From assembly GCF_021129305.1 (NCBI RefSeq), contig NZ_JAJOMB010000018.1, positions 62,001-126,000 of the forward strand: a DNA stretch of 64,000 nt, in the 5' to 3' direction. The notes beneath the pieces were generated by a model. The model had not been told where the DNA came from. It ran no database searches and saw only the letters and a program-made list of their open reading frames with translations. Origin of the DNA: Kineosporia babensis. Lineage in GTDB: Bacteria > Actinomycetota > Actinomycetes > Actinomycetales > Kineosporiaceae. Of this stretch, positions 52,153 through 60,071 are shown one piece after another; the stretch's first letter is position 1; each line of letters starts with the position of its first letter. Made by a program: the position numbers and the translations under genes.

Positions 52153-52800
52153 TCAGGCGGCCAAGCGAGTGTTGAGTTCGCTGACCCCGGGGCCGCTCAG
52201 GTCCTCGAGGTAGGCCGCTCGCCCGGCCATGGCCATCATCAGGGCCACGGTCGGCCCGGTGACCAAGGGACCTTCGCCGGCCTGGAACGGGCCGTCGTCA
52301 GCCTGTAGGTGCAGGCCCTGGCTGTTGGTCAGGCCGGGCACGGTGAAGTCACGCTGGGCGTAGCACTGGGCTACTTCGGTGGCCGCGGCGACCGAAGGCT
52401 GGGTGGTGATGCCCAGCGGCCGCCGGATGTCCTGGGCGTGCACGATCACCTCGCCGAGCCACATGCCCGCCGCACCCCAGGTCGACGTGGTGCTGTTCAG
52501 AACTGCGCGGAAACGGGCCAGGGTGGCGGCCGGATCGGGGCCCAGCTGCTCGTTCAGGCGGCGCCGGTTGTGCAGGTCGAAGTCGAAGCGCGCGCCGAGC
52601 ACGCTGCCCATCCACCGCCACGGCCCGATGCTGGCCGCGGCGGTCAGGTGGGCCAGCGTCTCTTCCACGCTCCAGTCCCCGCACAGCGAGTCCGCCGCCC
52701 ACTGCGACGGGCTGGCAGCAGCCAGGTCGTCGGCCAGTGAGCGGCGTTCGGTGGCCGTCAGGGCCCAGACATCGGCAGCGGACCGCGGGGTGGCGTTCAT
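52153..52800 (-). CDS. Maleylpyruvate isomerase-family (DinB-fold, mycothiol-type) protein
   Basis: The 215-residue protein starts with a four-helix DinB-like segment: VWALTATERRSLADDLAAASPSQWAADSLCGDWSVEETLAHLTAAASIG. Its His (AHLT) and a later GEVIVHAQDIRRPLG motif form the probable metal site of the actinobacterial mycothiol-dependent maleylpyruvate isomerase group. Most members are annotated by fold only. The gene is next to the IdeR-type regulator with a 19-bp gap on the same strand, so both may be cotranscribed. Confidence 0.83.
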   Translation of the reverse strand: MNATPRSAADVWALTATERRSLADDLAAASPSQWAADSLCGDWSVEETLAHLTAAASIGPWRWMGSVLGARFDFDLHNRRRLNEQLGPDPAATLARFRAVLNSTTSTWGAAGMWLGEVIVHAQDIRRPLGITTQPSVAAATEVAQCYAQRDFTVPGLTNSQGLHLQADDGPFQAGEGPLVTGPTVALMMAMAGRAAYLEDLSGPGVSELNTRLAA

Positions 52801-52819
52801 ACCGGGTCAGACCGCGGCG

Positions 52820-53533
52820 TCAGCCGGAAATCATCGCTTCCGGGCGGCGGGCGCGGGGCAGTTCGGGGGAGAGCACGGCGACGAAGAGGTGCTTGGCCAC
52901 CTGGGCCGGGAGCCGGACCTCGCCACCGGCGTCCTTGACCAGCACGACCGAGGACGAGTTCTGCTCGGTCACAGTGACCACGGCGCCGGGGATGATGCCC
53001 TGCTTCTCGAGTTCCTCGAGGGCGTCTGGATCGGCCTGCAGCGGCTCGCCGATCCAGCTGATGCTCACCGGGGTACCGGCGTCGACCGCGCGGCGGGTGA
53101 GGTTCTCGGCCGCCGACACCTGCCCGGCGGCGATCGGGTTGCCGTAGGGCGAGGTGACCGGGTTCTTGAGCAGGACGGCGATCAGGCCCTCGGTGTGGTC
53201 GCTGATCACGTGCTCCCAGCGGCAGGCCTCGGTGTGCAGCAGGGGCCATTCCAGGCCGACCACCTGGTGCAGGAACACCTCGGTGAGCCGGTGCTTGCGC
53301 ATCACGTCACCGGCCATCGTGCGGCCGGCCTCGGTGAGCAGGATCTGCCGGTCGGCGCCGAGGTCGAGCAGGCCGTCGCGGCGCAGCCGGTCGACGGTCT
53401 GGCTGACCGTGGGCCCGGAGTGGCCGAAGCGCTCGACCAGCCGGGCCCGCAGCGCGACGACGCCTTCCTCCTCGAGCTCGAGGACGGCCTTGAGGTACAT
53501 CTCGCTGGTGTCGACGAGATCGTGGTCGTTCAT
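52820..53533 (-). CDS. IdeR/DtxR-family iron-dependent regulator
   Basis: The 237-residue protein from ATG 53533 closely follows mycobacterial IdeR: LVDTSEMYLKAVLELEEEGVVALRARLVERFGHSGPTVSQTVDRLRRDGLL, RKHRLTEVFLHQVVGL, the metal-site core HTEACRWEHVISD (Cys, Glu and His present, as in Fe-sensing members rather than MntR) and TSPYGNPI. A C-terminal FeoA/SH3-like domain completes it. With Fe(II) it should repress iron uptake genes. Its promoter holds a palindrome overlapping the -35 box. It is located just past the lanthipeptide terminator. Confidence 0.9.
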   Translation of the reverse strand: MNDHDLVDTSEMYLKAVLELEEEGVVALRARLVERFGHSGPTVSQTVDRLRRDGLLDLGADRQILLTEAGRTMAGDVMRKHRLTEVFLHQVVGLEWPLLHTEACRWEHVISDHTEGLIAVLLKNPVTSPYGNPIAAGQVSAAENLTRRAVDAGTPVSISWIGEPLQADPDALEELEKQGIIPGAVVTVTEQNSSSVVLVKDAGGEVRLPAQVAKHLFVAVLSPELPRARRPEAMISG

Positions 53534-53568
53534 CGGACAGCCTTCCCTTCCCGGGCGTTCGTCCCTCG

Positions 53569-53599
53569 ACCATATCCCCAAGATTTGAGTGATTCAAAT
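53569..53599 (-). promoter_or_regulatory. IdeR-gene promoter with overlapping palindrome
   Basis: On the minus strand a -35 TTGAAT (53597-53592) and -10 TATGGT (53574-53569) are separated by exactly 17 bp, a good sigma-70-type promoter. It lies 36-64 bp before the regulator ATG. ATTTGA-N5-TCAAAT at 53583-53599 is a perfect 6-bp inverted repeat that covers the -35 box, so a bound repressor would block transcription. It does not resemble the standard IdeR iron box, so self-binding is uncertain. Confidence 0.6.
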
Positions 53600-53613
53600 T
53601 AACGCCTCGTAAG

Positions 53614-53650
53614 GGTGGTGCCACCGGCAGCTGCGACCGGTGGCACCACC
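53614..53650. terminator. Perfect 14-bp hairpin after the lanthipeptide precursor gene
   Basis: GGTGGTGCCACCGG (53614-53627) and its exact complement (53637-53650) flank a 9-base loop, starting 4 bp after the precursor stop codon. The stem is very stable and has a short run of A/T only beyond it. It ends the lanKC-lanA transcript and insulates the IdeR-type gene. Because it abuts the tiny precursor gene, it may also stabilise the 3' end of the mRNA. Confidence 0.85.
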
Positions 53651-53654
53651 GAGC

Positions 53655-53774
53655 TCAGCAGGCCAGAAGGCTCAGATTGCTGGCATTGCACAGCACGCTG
53701 GCGTCGCACAGGATGCTCAGGCCCTCGGTCCGTTCCTCGGCATCGAGCATCTGCAGGTCAAGGATCTGGTTCAC
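53655..53774 (-). CDS. lanA: Class III lanthipeptide precursor peptide (39 residues)
   Basis: GTG 53774 has a GAGAGGA ribosome site 6 bp upstream and lies 11 bp after the stop of the LanKC gene. The peptide begins MNQILDLQMLDAEE, matching the class III leader motif (I/L)LxLQxLE that the synthetase recognises. The core, from about residue 18, has Ser20, Cys23, Ser26, Cys29, Ser32, Ser35 and Cys39. Ser32-x2-Ser35-x3-Cys39 is a labionin-forming motif as in SapB/labyrinthopeptin-type peptides, and Ser-x2-Cys occurs twice before it. The product would be a small hydrophobic, ring-rich peptide. The symbol is generic. Confidence 0.88.
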   Translation of the reverse strand: MNQILDLQMLDAEERTEGLSILCDASVLCNASNLSLLAC

Positions 53775-53785
53775 GGTTGGTCCTC

Positions 53786-56416
53786 TCAGTTCACGAGTTC
53801 TCGGTCCAGCTGGTCCGGGTGCAGAACGCGGGGTCTCCTCTCGTTGTTCGTGACCTGGGGAGCTTTCCTGGGGAGAAGTCCGGGGATGGGAAGGACGGGC
53901 GCGGGAGCGCCGTGCACGGTCGCGGCAAAGGCCCGTAAGGCGGTGAGAACGCCGGCCGAGCCACTGGCCCAGTCCACCGAGGCCCGCAGCAGCTGTTCGC
54001 CCGGGAAGTGGATGCCGGTGCCGTGCACCAGGGCGTAAAGGCCGAGGTCGCGGGTGTGACGGACCAGGTCGACGCGGCTGATCTGCCCGGCGAACGGCGA
54101 GGCCTGCACGGCGGCCAGGAACAGCACGTACCCGGCCCGGCCGTTGAACAGGCCGGACTGCACGGTGAACTCGGCCCGGGTCAGGCGGATCACCTGGCGT
54201 ACCACTCGGCGCAATTCCTCGTCATCCATGTGCTCCAGCAGCCGCATCGCCACCATGGCCACGCCGATGGACCCGAAACCCAGGTACGGCACCGTGCGCC
54301 GGGGCTCACGCACCAGCAGCGACCCGTCCGCCAGTTCGACGCAGGCAGCCAGATCCACCGCCAGGGCCTGACGAGCCCGCTCCAGCTCTACCGGATCACC
54401 GGAGACCTCGAAACTGCACAGCCAGAACAGCGCCACTCCACTGGCCCCGTGCAGCAGGCCACTCCTGGCCGGCGGAGCATCGGCCCGGCTGTGCAGCACC
54501 TTGCGGATCTGCTCCAGCGCCGCCAGCGAAGCGGCGCCCTCCTGGCCGAGTAGATCCAGGCCGATCCCGGCCAGCCCGCTGTACAGACTGCTGGGCAGGG
54601 CGTCGAAGTCCAGTTCGCCGACCGCCGCCGACAGCCGGTCGGCCACCTCGTCGCGGCCGAAACGACGCATGGTATAACCGATCCCGGTCATCCCGTCGAG
54701 CAGGCCCGGCCGCGGTAGAGGAGTTCGCTCCAGGGCGTCGCAGACCCAGTCGAGCACATCCTCGCGCTGCTGCTCAGTGCCCGGGGCCGCCAGCAGAACG
54801 CCGCAGGCTCCGTGCGCGACCGAGAGCGCCTCATGCGTGAACTGGCGGATATCGCCGGGAAACGCCCGATCCGGTCGGGACAGGTCCAGGCTCTCCCAGA
54901 TACCTCTGGTCAGAGCCGTTTCCAGCTTCTCCACCGACTCGACCGGCCAGGTTGCGGCCAGCTCCTCCATCCGGCGCACATGCACCGCCGTCGGGCGAGG
55001 GCGCCGGTCGTCCAGCTGCTCGAGAACCTCAGCGCAGTAGGCGGGTTCGAGGCCGAAGCGATGCCGGGCCCAGTCGAGCAGGTGCCGAGCCTTGTGCCGG
55101 TCCAGTGGCAGCAGCCGGGTCAGTGGGACGAACAGCGCAATCTTCAGGCTGGCCAGCGAGTACAGATCGGCCCGCACTCCGCTGCGGCCGTCCAGTGCGG
55201 TGAACCCGGGCGCACCGGCCAGCGGAGCCTGCGCACCGTCGGCCTCCAGATCGATGAACCGGGCCTTCCCCTCCGGAGTGATCAGGATGTTGCCCGGGTG
55301 CAGATCGCCGTGCACCTCACCGCGGTCATGGATCTCCCGCAGCCCGGCCTCGACCTGAGCCAGCACGTCCAGCGCCCAGACCCGGAACTCGCTACGGTCC
55401 TGCGTCGTCGCCCCCGCCCGGGTCATCGGATGCCGGGCGGCGAGCTCCTGACTCAGCGAACGCCCCTCGATGTACTCCAGCACCAGGAAATGGTGACCGT
55501 GCCGCTGGAAGTGACCAAGGACGTCCACCGTTGCGGCCACACCCCGCAGCCGCTCCAAACGCTGCTGCTCACCGGCCAGCCGCTGCACCGCCGTCCGCCC
55601 GTCCGGCCCCAGGCCCGCATGCGGACGCGCCTCCTTGAGCACCACCACCGCGCCGTCCCGGTAACGCTCGGCCAGATACACCCCGCCACCGTTGCTGTAG
55701 TGCAGCGACTTACGCACCCCGTAATCGAACGGCTCCTCGCCCGACGAAAGCTGTTCGCGAGCAGTGTGAACGAACGATGGGAGCTCCAGCCATTCCGGCG
55801 GCGTGAATCCGGGCCGTCGCTGATCGGGCACCAGGACGCCGTCGGGCCGGCGGATCGCGGCCACCAGCTGATCGCGCTCGTCCCGCACCTGAAGGAGCCG
55901 AAAACCGCCGTAGCGCAGATACAACGGCCCGGCGTTCCAGCGCAGGTCGCTCAGGATGTATGGTCCCTCGAAACGCCCCACCAGATCGTCGATTTCGGTC
56001 AGCGCCCGCTCGCAGGCCTGGTCGCCGGCCGGGTAGACGGTGATGAACTTGCCGCTGGAACCGCGGTCGGCGTACTTCAGGTTGCTGCGCAGCAGATCAC
56101 CGCGGGTGGGGCGGAACTTGAAGGCGATGTCGTGGCGGCCGCAGTACTGGGAGACCAGATGCAGCAACGCGGCGGCGTTGTCGAGGGTGGCCGAGACGTG
56201 AATCTTCCAGCCCTGCTCGGGAAGGTCGGCCAACGGGGGACGTAGGTGGTGCCATCCGTGGGTTTGAGTCGTCTCCCAGCGGTTCCAGTCCGGATCAGGG
56301 CTGAGGTCATAGGGCTCAGGCGTCAGCAGCGTGCTGCGGCGCCGGGCATCGGGGCGGTCCAGTCGGTCGTAGAAGAACGAGTCCCCGTACGTGAACTCGA
56401 CGTAGCGCATGTCCAT
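53786..56416 (-). CDS. lanKC: Class III lanthionine synthetase (LanKC)
   Basis: From ATG 56416 (GGGG upstream) the protein has 876 residues in three parts. An N-terminal phosphoserine/threonine lyase-like region starts MDMRYVEFTYGDSFFYDRLDRPD. A Ser/Thr kinase-like domain (about 220-490) has VVVLKEARPH and HGDLHPGNILITPEGKARFIDLEADG. A LanC-like cyclase (about 520-870) has GMTGIGYTMRRFG, YSGLAGIGLDLL, LLHGASGVALFW and DWASGSAGV. The Zn-ligand Cys/His of class I/II/IV cyclases (WCxG, CHG) are missing, which defines class III. It dehydrates Ser and forms lanthionine/labionin rings in the adjacent precursor. The RamC/AmfT relatives direct aerial growth peptides. Confidence 0.92.
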   Translation of the reverse strand: MDMRYVEFTYGDSFFYDRLDRPDARRRSTLLTPEPYDLSPDPDWNRWETTQTHGWHHLRPPLADLPEQGWKIHVSATLDNAAALLHLVSQYCGRHDIAFKFRPTRGDLLRSNLKYADRGSSGKFITVYPAGDQACERALTEIDDLVGRFEGPYILSDLRWNAGPLYLRYGGFRLLQVRDERDQLVAAIRRPDGVLVPDQRRPGFTPPEWLELPSFVHTAREQLSSGEEPFDYGVRKSLHYSNGGGVYLAERYRDGAVVVLKEARPHAGLGPDGRTAVQRLAGEQQRLERLRGVAATVDVLGHFQRHGHHFLVLEYIEGRSLSQELAARHPMTRAGATTQDRSEFRVWALDVLAQVEAGLREIHDRGEVHGDLHPGNILITPEGKARFIDLEADGAQAPLAGAPGFTALDGRSGVRADLYSLASLKIALFVPLTRLLPLDRHKARHLLDWARHRFGLEPAYCAEVLEQLDDRRPRPTAVHVRRMEELAATWPVESVEKLETALTRGIWESLDLSRPDRAFPGDIRQFTHEALSVAHGACGVLLAAPGTEQQREDVLDWVCDALERTPLPRPGLLDGMTGIGYTMRRFGRDEVADRLSAAVGELDFDALPSSLYSGLAGIGLDLLGQEGAASLAALEQIRKVLHSRADAPPARSGLLHGASGVALFWLCSFEVSGDPVELERARQALAVDLAACVELADGSLLVREPRRTVPYLGFGSIGVAMVAMRLLEHMDDEELRRVVRQVIRLTRAEFTVQSGLFNGRAGYVLFLAAVQASPFAGQISRVDLVRHTRDLGLYALVHGTGIHFPGEQLLRASVDWASGSAGVLTALRAFAATVHGAPAPVLPIPGLLPRKAPQVTNNERRPRVLHPDQLDRELVN

Positions 56417-56597
56417 CGCAACCCCAAGCGATTGTGGCAACCACGCGGTCGCGTCGAGCCTAGGGATTACCGGAAGGTACAGTCCGGATCGCCGCGCAGC
56501 GGCGGTTCCCGGACGGTTGTCCGCCCGCGAATCCGCCGTAACCGTTCGTCGTGCGGTGGGTTGACCCGCAGGAAAAGCACGCGCACCCTGGCGAAAG

Positions 56598-56611
56598 CGG
56601 ACAAGTGTCCG
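56598..56611. promoter_or_regulatory. Palindrome CGGACA-AG-TGTCCG upstream of the catabolic operon
   Basis: A perfect 6-bp inverted repeat with a 2-bp centre lies 29 bp before the amidohydrolase ATG (ribosome site GGAGG at 56630-56634), in the 224-bp gap that also holds the lanKC promoter on the opposite strand. It is a plausible operator for the IclR regulator encoded at the end of the operon; this is inferred from position. Confidence 0.5.
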
Positions 56612-56640
56612 TTCATCGACGATGACGTCGGAGGCTGCGC

Positions 56641-58092
56641 ATGTCCACCTCGGCAGACGGGTTCGGGAACGCTCCAGCGGTGGTGTTCCGGGGCGGCACG
56701 GTGCTCACCATGGATGATCGGCGCACGGTGCTCACCGACGCCGACGTGCTGGTGGTCGCCGACCGGATCGAGGCGCTCGGGCCGGGGCTGCCGGTGCCCG
56801 AGGGCACGCTCGAGGTGGACGCGGGCGGCGGGATCGTGATGCCGGGCATGATCGATACGCACCGGCACATGTGGCAGACCGCGATGCGCGGGTACGGGGC
56901 GGACTGGACGCTGACCCAGTACTTCGTCTGGAACTATCTGGAGCACGGTAAGAAGTTTCGGCCGCAGGACATTTACGCGGGCAACCTGCTCAGCGGGCTG
57001 GAAGCGCTCGAGGCCGGGGTGACCACCAGCGTCGACTGGTCGCACAACCTGCAGACGATCGAGCACGCCGAGGCCGCGGTCGATGCGCTGGAAGAGGTGC
57101 CGGGCCGGTTCGTGCTGGCCTACGGCAACATTCAGGCCGCTCCGTGGGAGTGGGCGGCCACCAGTGAGTTCCGATCGTTCGTCGAGCGGCGGATGCCGCG
57201 CACCGACCTGCTCGGTTTCCAGATGGCGTTCGACGTGACCGGCGATCCGGCGTTCCCGGAGCGGGCGGCCTTCGAGGTGGCGCGTGACCTGGACGTGGCG
57301 GTGAGCACGCATGCCGGGGTGTGGGGCGCGACCAACGACAACGGCATCCGGCTGATGCACGAGCACGGTTTCATGCGTCCGGAAACGATTTACGTGCACG
57401 CGGCCACTCTCAGCGAGGACTCCTACCAGCGGATCGCGGCTTCCGGCGCGAGCGCCTCGGTTGCGGCCGAGAGCGAGGCCACCTGCGGGCAGGGCTTCCC
57501 GTCGAGCTGGGCGCTGCGCCGGCACGGCATCCCGATCTCGTTGTCGATGGATACCAGCGTGTGGATGAGTGCGGACCTCTTCACCGCGATGCGCCAGACC
57601 TTGGCCGCCGATCACACCCGTGAGCACCACGAGGCCCATGCCCTGGGGAACACGGTGACGCACCTGCCGGTGCGGGCGGGGGACGTTCTGGAGTGGGCTA
57701 CGCGGGGTGGTGCGCGGGCGCTGGGGTTGGACGGCAAGGTGGGCAGTCTCGAGGTGGGCAAGCAGGCGGACGTGGTGCTGATCAAGAACGACGATTCGCC
57801 GGTGATGTTCCCGCTGCTCAATCCCTTTGGGCACGTGGTGCTGCAGGCCCAGCGCGGTGACGTGCACACCGTCATGGTGAACGGGCGGGTGGTCAAGCAT
57901 GCGCATCGCCTGGTCGGGAACACGTTGGGACGGGCGCGGCAGGCGATCGAGGAAACGATCACTCATCTGCGTGGTCAGTTGGGCGAGAGCGCCTGGGCAG
58001 CGGGGATGAGTCCGCAGATCCCGGAGTCCAAGGTGCTGGACAACCCCTACACCTACACCGATTTCGCGGACTCCTCGACCCACCAGAACTGA
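56641..58092 (+). CDS. Amidohydrolase-superfamily protein
   Basis: The 483-residue protein of the cytosine deaminase/ATZ-TRZ group has the N-terminal metal motif PGMIDTHRHMWQT (HxH), a beta-strand His in VSTHAGVWG, VHAATLS with the next His, and ISLSMDTSVWMSADL with the metal Asp. It should hydrolyse a C-N (or C-Cl/C-O) bond of a ring compound. It opens the operon; a CoA-transferase follows after 6 bp. Members are often deaminases of aromatic or purine-like compounds, so it may prepare the substrate for ring cleavage. The substrate is unknown. Confidence 0.87.
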   Translation: MSTSADGFGNAPAVVFRGGTVLTMDDRRTVLTDADVLVVADRIEALGPGLPVPEGTLEVDAGGGIVMPGMIDTHRHMWQTAMRGYGADWTLTQYFVWNYLEHGKKFRPQDIYAGNLLSGLEALEAGVTTSVDWSHNLQTIEHAEAAVDALEEVPGRFVLAYGNIQAAPWEWAATSEFRSFVERRMPRTDLLGFQMAFDVTGDPAFPERAAFEVARDLDVAVSTHAGVWGATNDNGIRLMHEHGFMRPETIYVHAATLSEDSYQRIAASGASASVAAESEATCGQGFPSSWALRRHGIPISLSMDTSVWMSADLFTAMRQTLAADHTREHHEAHALGNTVTHLPVRAGDVLEWATRGGARALGLDGKVGSLEVGKQADVVLIKNDDSPVMFPLLNPFGHVVLQAQRGDVHTVMVNGRVVKHAHRLVGNTLGRARQAIEETITHLRGQLGESAWAAGMSPQIPESKVLDNPYTYTDFADSSTHQN

Positions 58093-58098
58093 GGTTGC

Positions 58099-59253
58099 AT
58101 GAGCACGAACACCGGTCCACTGGCCGGGCTGCTGGTGGCAGACTTCTCCCGGATCCTGGCCGGGCCGTACGCGAGCATGCTGCTGGCCGATCTGGGCGCC
58201 GAGGTGATCAAGGTGGAGGGCCGCTCCGGCGACGACACCCGCACCTGGAAACCGCCGGTCCGCGACGAGGAATCCACCTACTACCTGGGGATCAACCGGG
58301 GTAAACGCTCGATCGCGCTGGACCTGCGCGATCCTGAGGACCTGCGGATCGCCCAGGAACTGGCCCGGCGGGCCGATGTGCTGATCGAGAACCTCAAGCC
58401 CGGCGGGATGGCCAGGTTCGGGCTCGACCACCCCACCGTCAGCACCGGAAACCCGGGCGTGATCTATGCGTCCATCAGCGGTTTCGGGTCCGGTGCGGGC
58501 AAGGACGTGCCGGGCTACGACCTGATGGTTCAGGCGATCTCCGGGCTGATGAGCCTGACCGGGGATCCGGACGGCTCGCCCTACCGGGCCGGCATCTCGG
58601 TGTTCGACGTGATGGCCGGCAATCATGCGCTGATTGGCATCCTGGCCGCGCTGCACCACCGGGCGCGCAGCGGTGCCGGGCAGCACATCGAGGTCAACCT
58701 GCTCTCGTCGGCGCTGACCGGCCTGGTCAATCACAGCTCGGCCTGGGTGGCCGGCGGCACCGTGCCGTACCGGATGGGAAACGCGCACCCCAGCGTGTTC
58801 CCGTACGAGCCGATGCCCACGGCCGACGACGACCTGATCGTGGCCGCGGGCAACGACGCGCAGTTCCGCAAGCTGTGCGAGGTGCTGGGAATTCCGGACG
58901 TCGCTGATGATGAGCGTTTCGCCCGCAACGCTGATCGGACCGTGCGCCGGGAGGAGCTGCGGCCGTTGCTCCTCGAGCGGTTGCGGTTGCGGGGCGCGGT
59001 GGAGTGGTTCGATCTGATGACGGCGGCCGGGGTTCCCAGCGGCCCGATCCAGACGATCGACGGTGGGTTCGCGATGGCCGAAAGGTTCGGCCTGGAGCCA
59101 GTGGTCATCGTGGGCGAGGGGGAGCGGGCGGTGCCGACCACCCGTCATCCGATCCGGTTCTCGCAGACGCCCGCGGTGTACGAACTGCCACCCCCACACT
59201 TGGACGAGCACGGCGCCGAGTTGCGTCAGTGGCTGCAGGAGAGCGATTCATGA
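58099..59253 (+). CDS. CaiB/BaiF-family (class III) CoA-transferase
   Basis: The 384-residue protein shows the family start GLLVADFSRILAGPYASMLLADLGAEVIKVEGRSGDDTRTW, then YYLGINRGKRSIALDL and DVLIENLKPGGMARFGLDHP. The catalytic Asp lies in YDLMVQAISGLMSLTGDPDG. These enzymes move CoA between carboxylic acids. Its stop overlaps the next start by 4 bp. It probably activates the ring-fission product or a derived acid for the following lyase. Confidence 0.92.
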   Translation: MSTNTGPLAGLLVADFSRILAGPYASMLLADLGAEVIKVEGRSGDDTRTWKPPVRDEESTYYLGINRGKRSIALDLRDPEDLRIAQELARRADVLIENLKPGGMARFGLDHPTVSTGNPGVIYASISGFGSGAGKDVPGYDLMVQAISGLMSLTGDPDGSPYRAGISVFDVMAGNHALIGILAALHHRARSGAGQHIEVNLLSSALTGLVNHSSAWVAGGTVPYRMGNAHPSVFPYEPMPTADDDLIVAAGNDAQFRKLCEVLGIPDVADDERFARNADRTVRREELRPLLLERLRLRGAVEWFDLMTAAGVPSGPIQTIDGGFAMAERFGLEPVVIVGEGERAVPTTRHPIRFSQTPAVYELPPPHLDEHGAELRQWLQESDS

Positions 59254-60071
59254 GCACGTACGAGACGGCGTTGGGTGCCTCCTCGCCGGAGAAGATCACC
59301 CTGCTCGGTCAGGACCTGGCCGAGGACGTGATGGGGCAGGTCGGGTTCGGCGAGCTGGCGTTCTGGCTGGCCACCCAGCGGCGTCCCAGCGCGGGGCAGA
59401 CCCGGGTGTTCGAGGCGGTGCTGGCCGCCCTGGCCGATCACGGTTTCACCCCGACCGCGATCGTCACCCGGCTGACCTACCTCTCGGCGCCGGACTCGGT
59501 GCAGGGCGCGCTGGCGGCTGGCCTGCTCGGCGGTGGTTCCCGGTTCCTGGGCGTGACCGAAGACTGCGGGCGGTTCTTGCACGACGTGCTCGCCGGCCTC
59601 GACAGCGACCTGCCCACCGACCCAGCCGGCTGGGACGCGCTCGCTCTGGCAACCGTCCGTCATTGGCGCTCTGAAGGCCGTTTCGTGCCCGGTCTCGGGC
59701 ACCACGTTCACAAGAACGGCGACCCCCGCACCGCGCGGCTCTTCCAGATCGCCCAGGAGGAAGACCTGTTCGGCCCGCACCTGCAGTTGTTCGCCGCGAT
59801 CGGCCGAACGCATGCCCAGGTTCTGGGAAAACAGCTGCCGCTCAACGGTGCTGGGGTCTGCGGAGCTGCCCTGGCCGACCTCGGCCTGCCCCTGGAACTC
59901 TTGCGCGGGTTCGCCCTGCTGGCCCGTACCGCCGGGTTGATCGGTCAGCTGGCCGAGGAACTGCGGCATCCGGTGGCCAACGACGTGTTCCTGTCCGTGG
60001 ACCTGAACAACCGTCCCGTTCCGCCCGACCCCTACTCGTCCCCTTCGATCAGTGGAGATCCGCATGGCTGA
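59250..60071 (+). CDS. Short citrate synthase-family protein, citryl-CoA lyase-like
   Basis: The 273-residue protein is about 100-150 residues shorter than normal citrate synthases. It retains the conserved regions GFGELAFWLATQRRPSAGQTRVFEAVLAALADHGFTP, VQGALAAGLLGGGSRFLG and the VPGLGHHVHKNGDPRTARLF motif with the active-site His. Short members of this type act as citryl-CoA lyases or 2-methylcitrate-like retro-Claisen enzymes. In this operon, a CoA-thioester of a citrate-like ring-fission product is the likely substrate. It overlaps CaiB by 4 bp and LigB by 8 bp. Confidence 0.85.
   Translation: MSTYETALGASSPEKITLLGQDLAEDVMGQVGFGELAFWLATQRRPSAGQTRVFEAVLAALADHGFTPTAIVTRLTYLSAPDSVQGALAAGLLGGGSRFLGVTEDCGRFLHDVLAGLDSDLPTDPAGWDALALATVRHWRSEGRFVPGLGHHVHKNGDPRTARLFQIAQEEDLFGPHLQLFAAIGRTHAQVLGKQLPLNGAGVCGAALADLGLPLELLRGFALLARTAGLIGQLAEELRHPVANDVFLSVDLNNRPVPPDPYSSPSISGDPHG

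Noticed and set aside
56467-59211. A 914-codon minus-strand frame opposite the amidohydrolase and CoA-transferase genes
   Set aside because: It is a shadow frame rich in Arg/His/Gln; the plus strand carries two complete enzyme families with ribosome sites.
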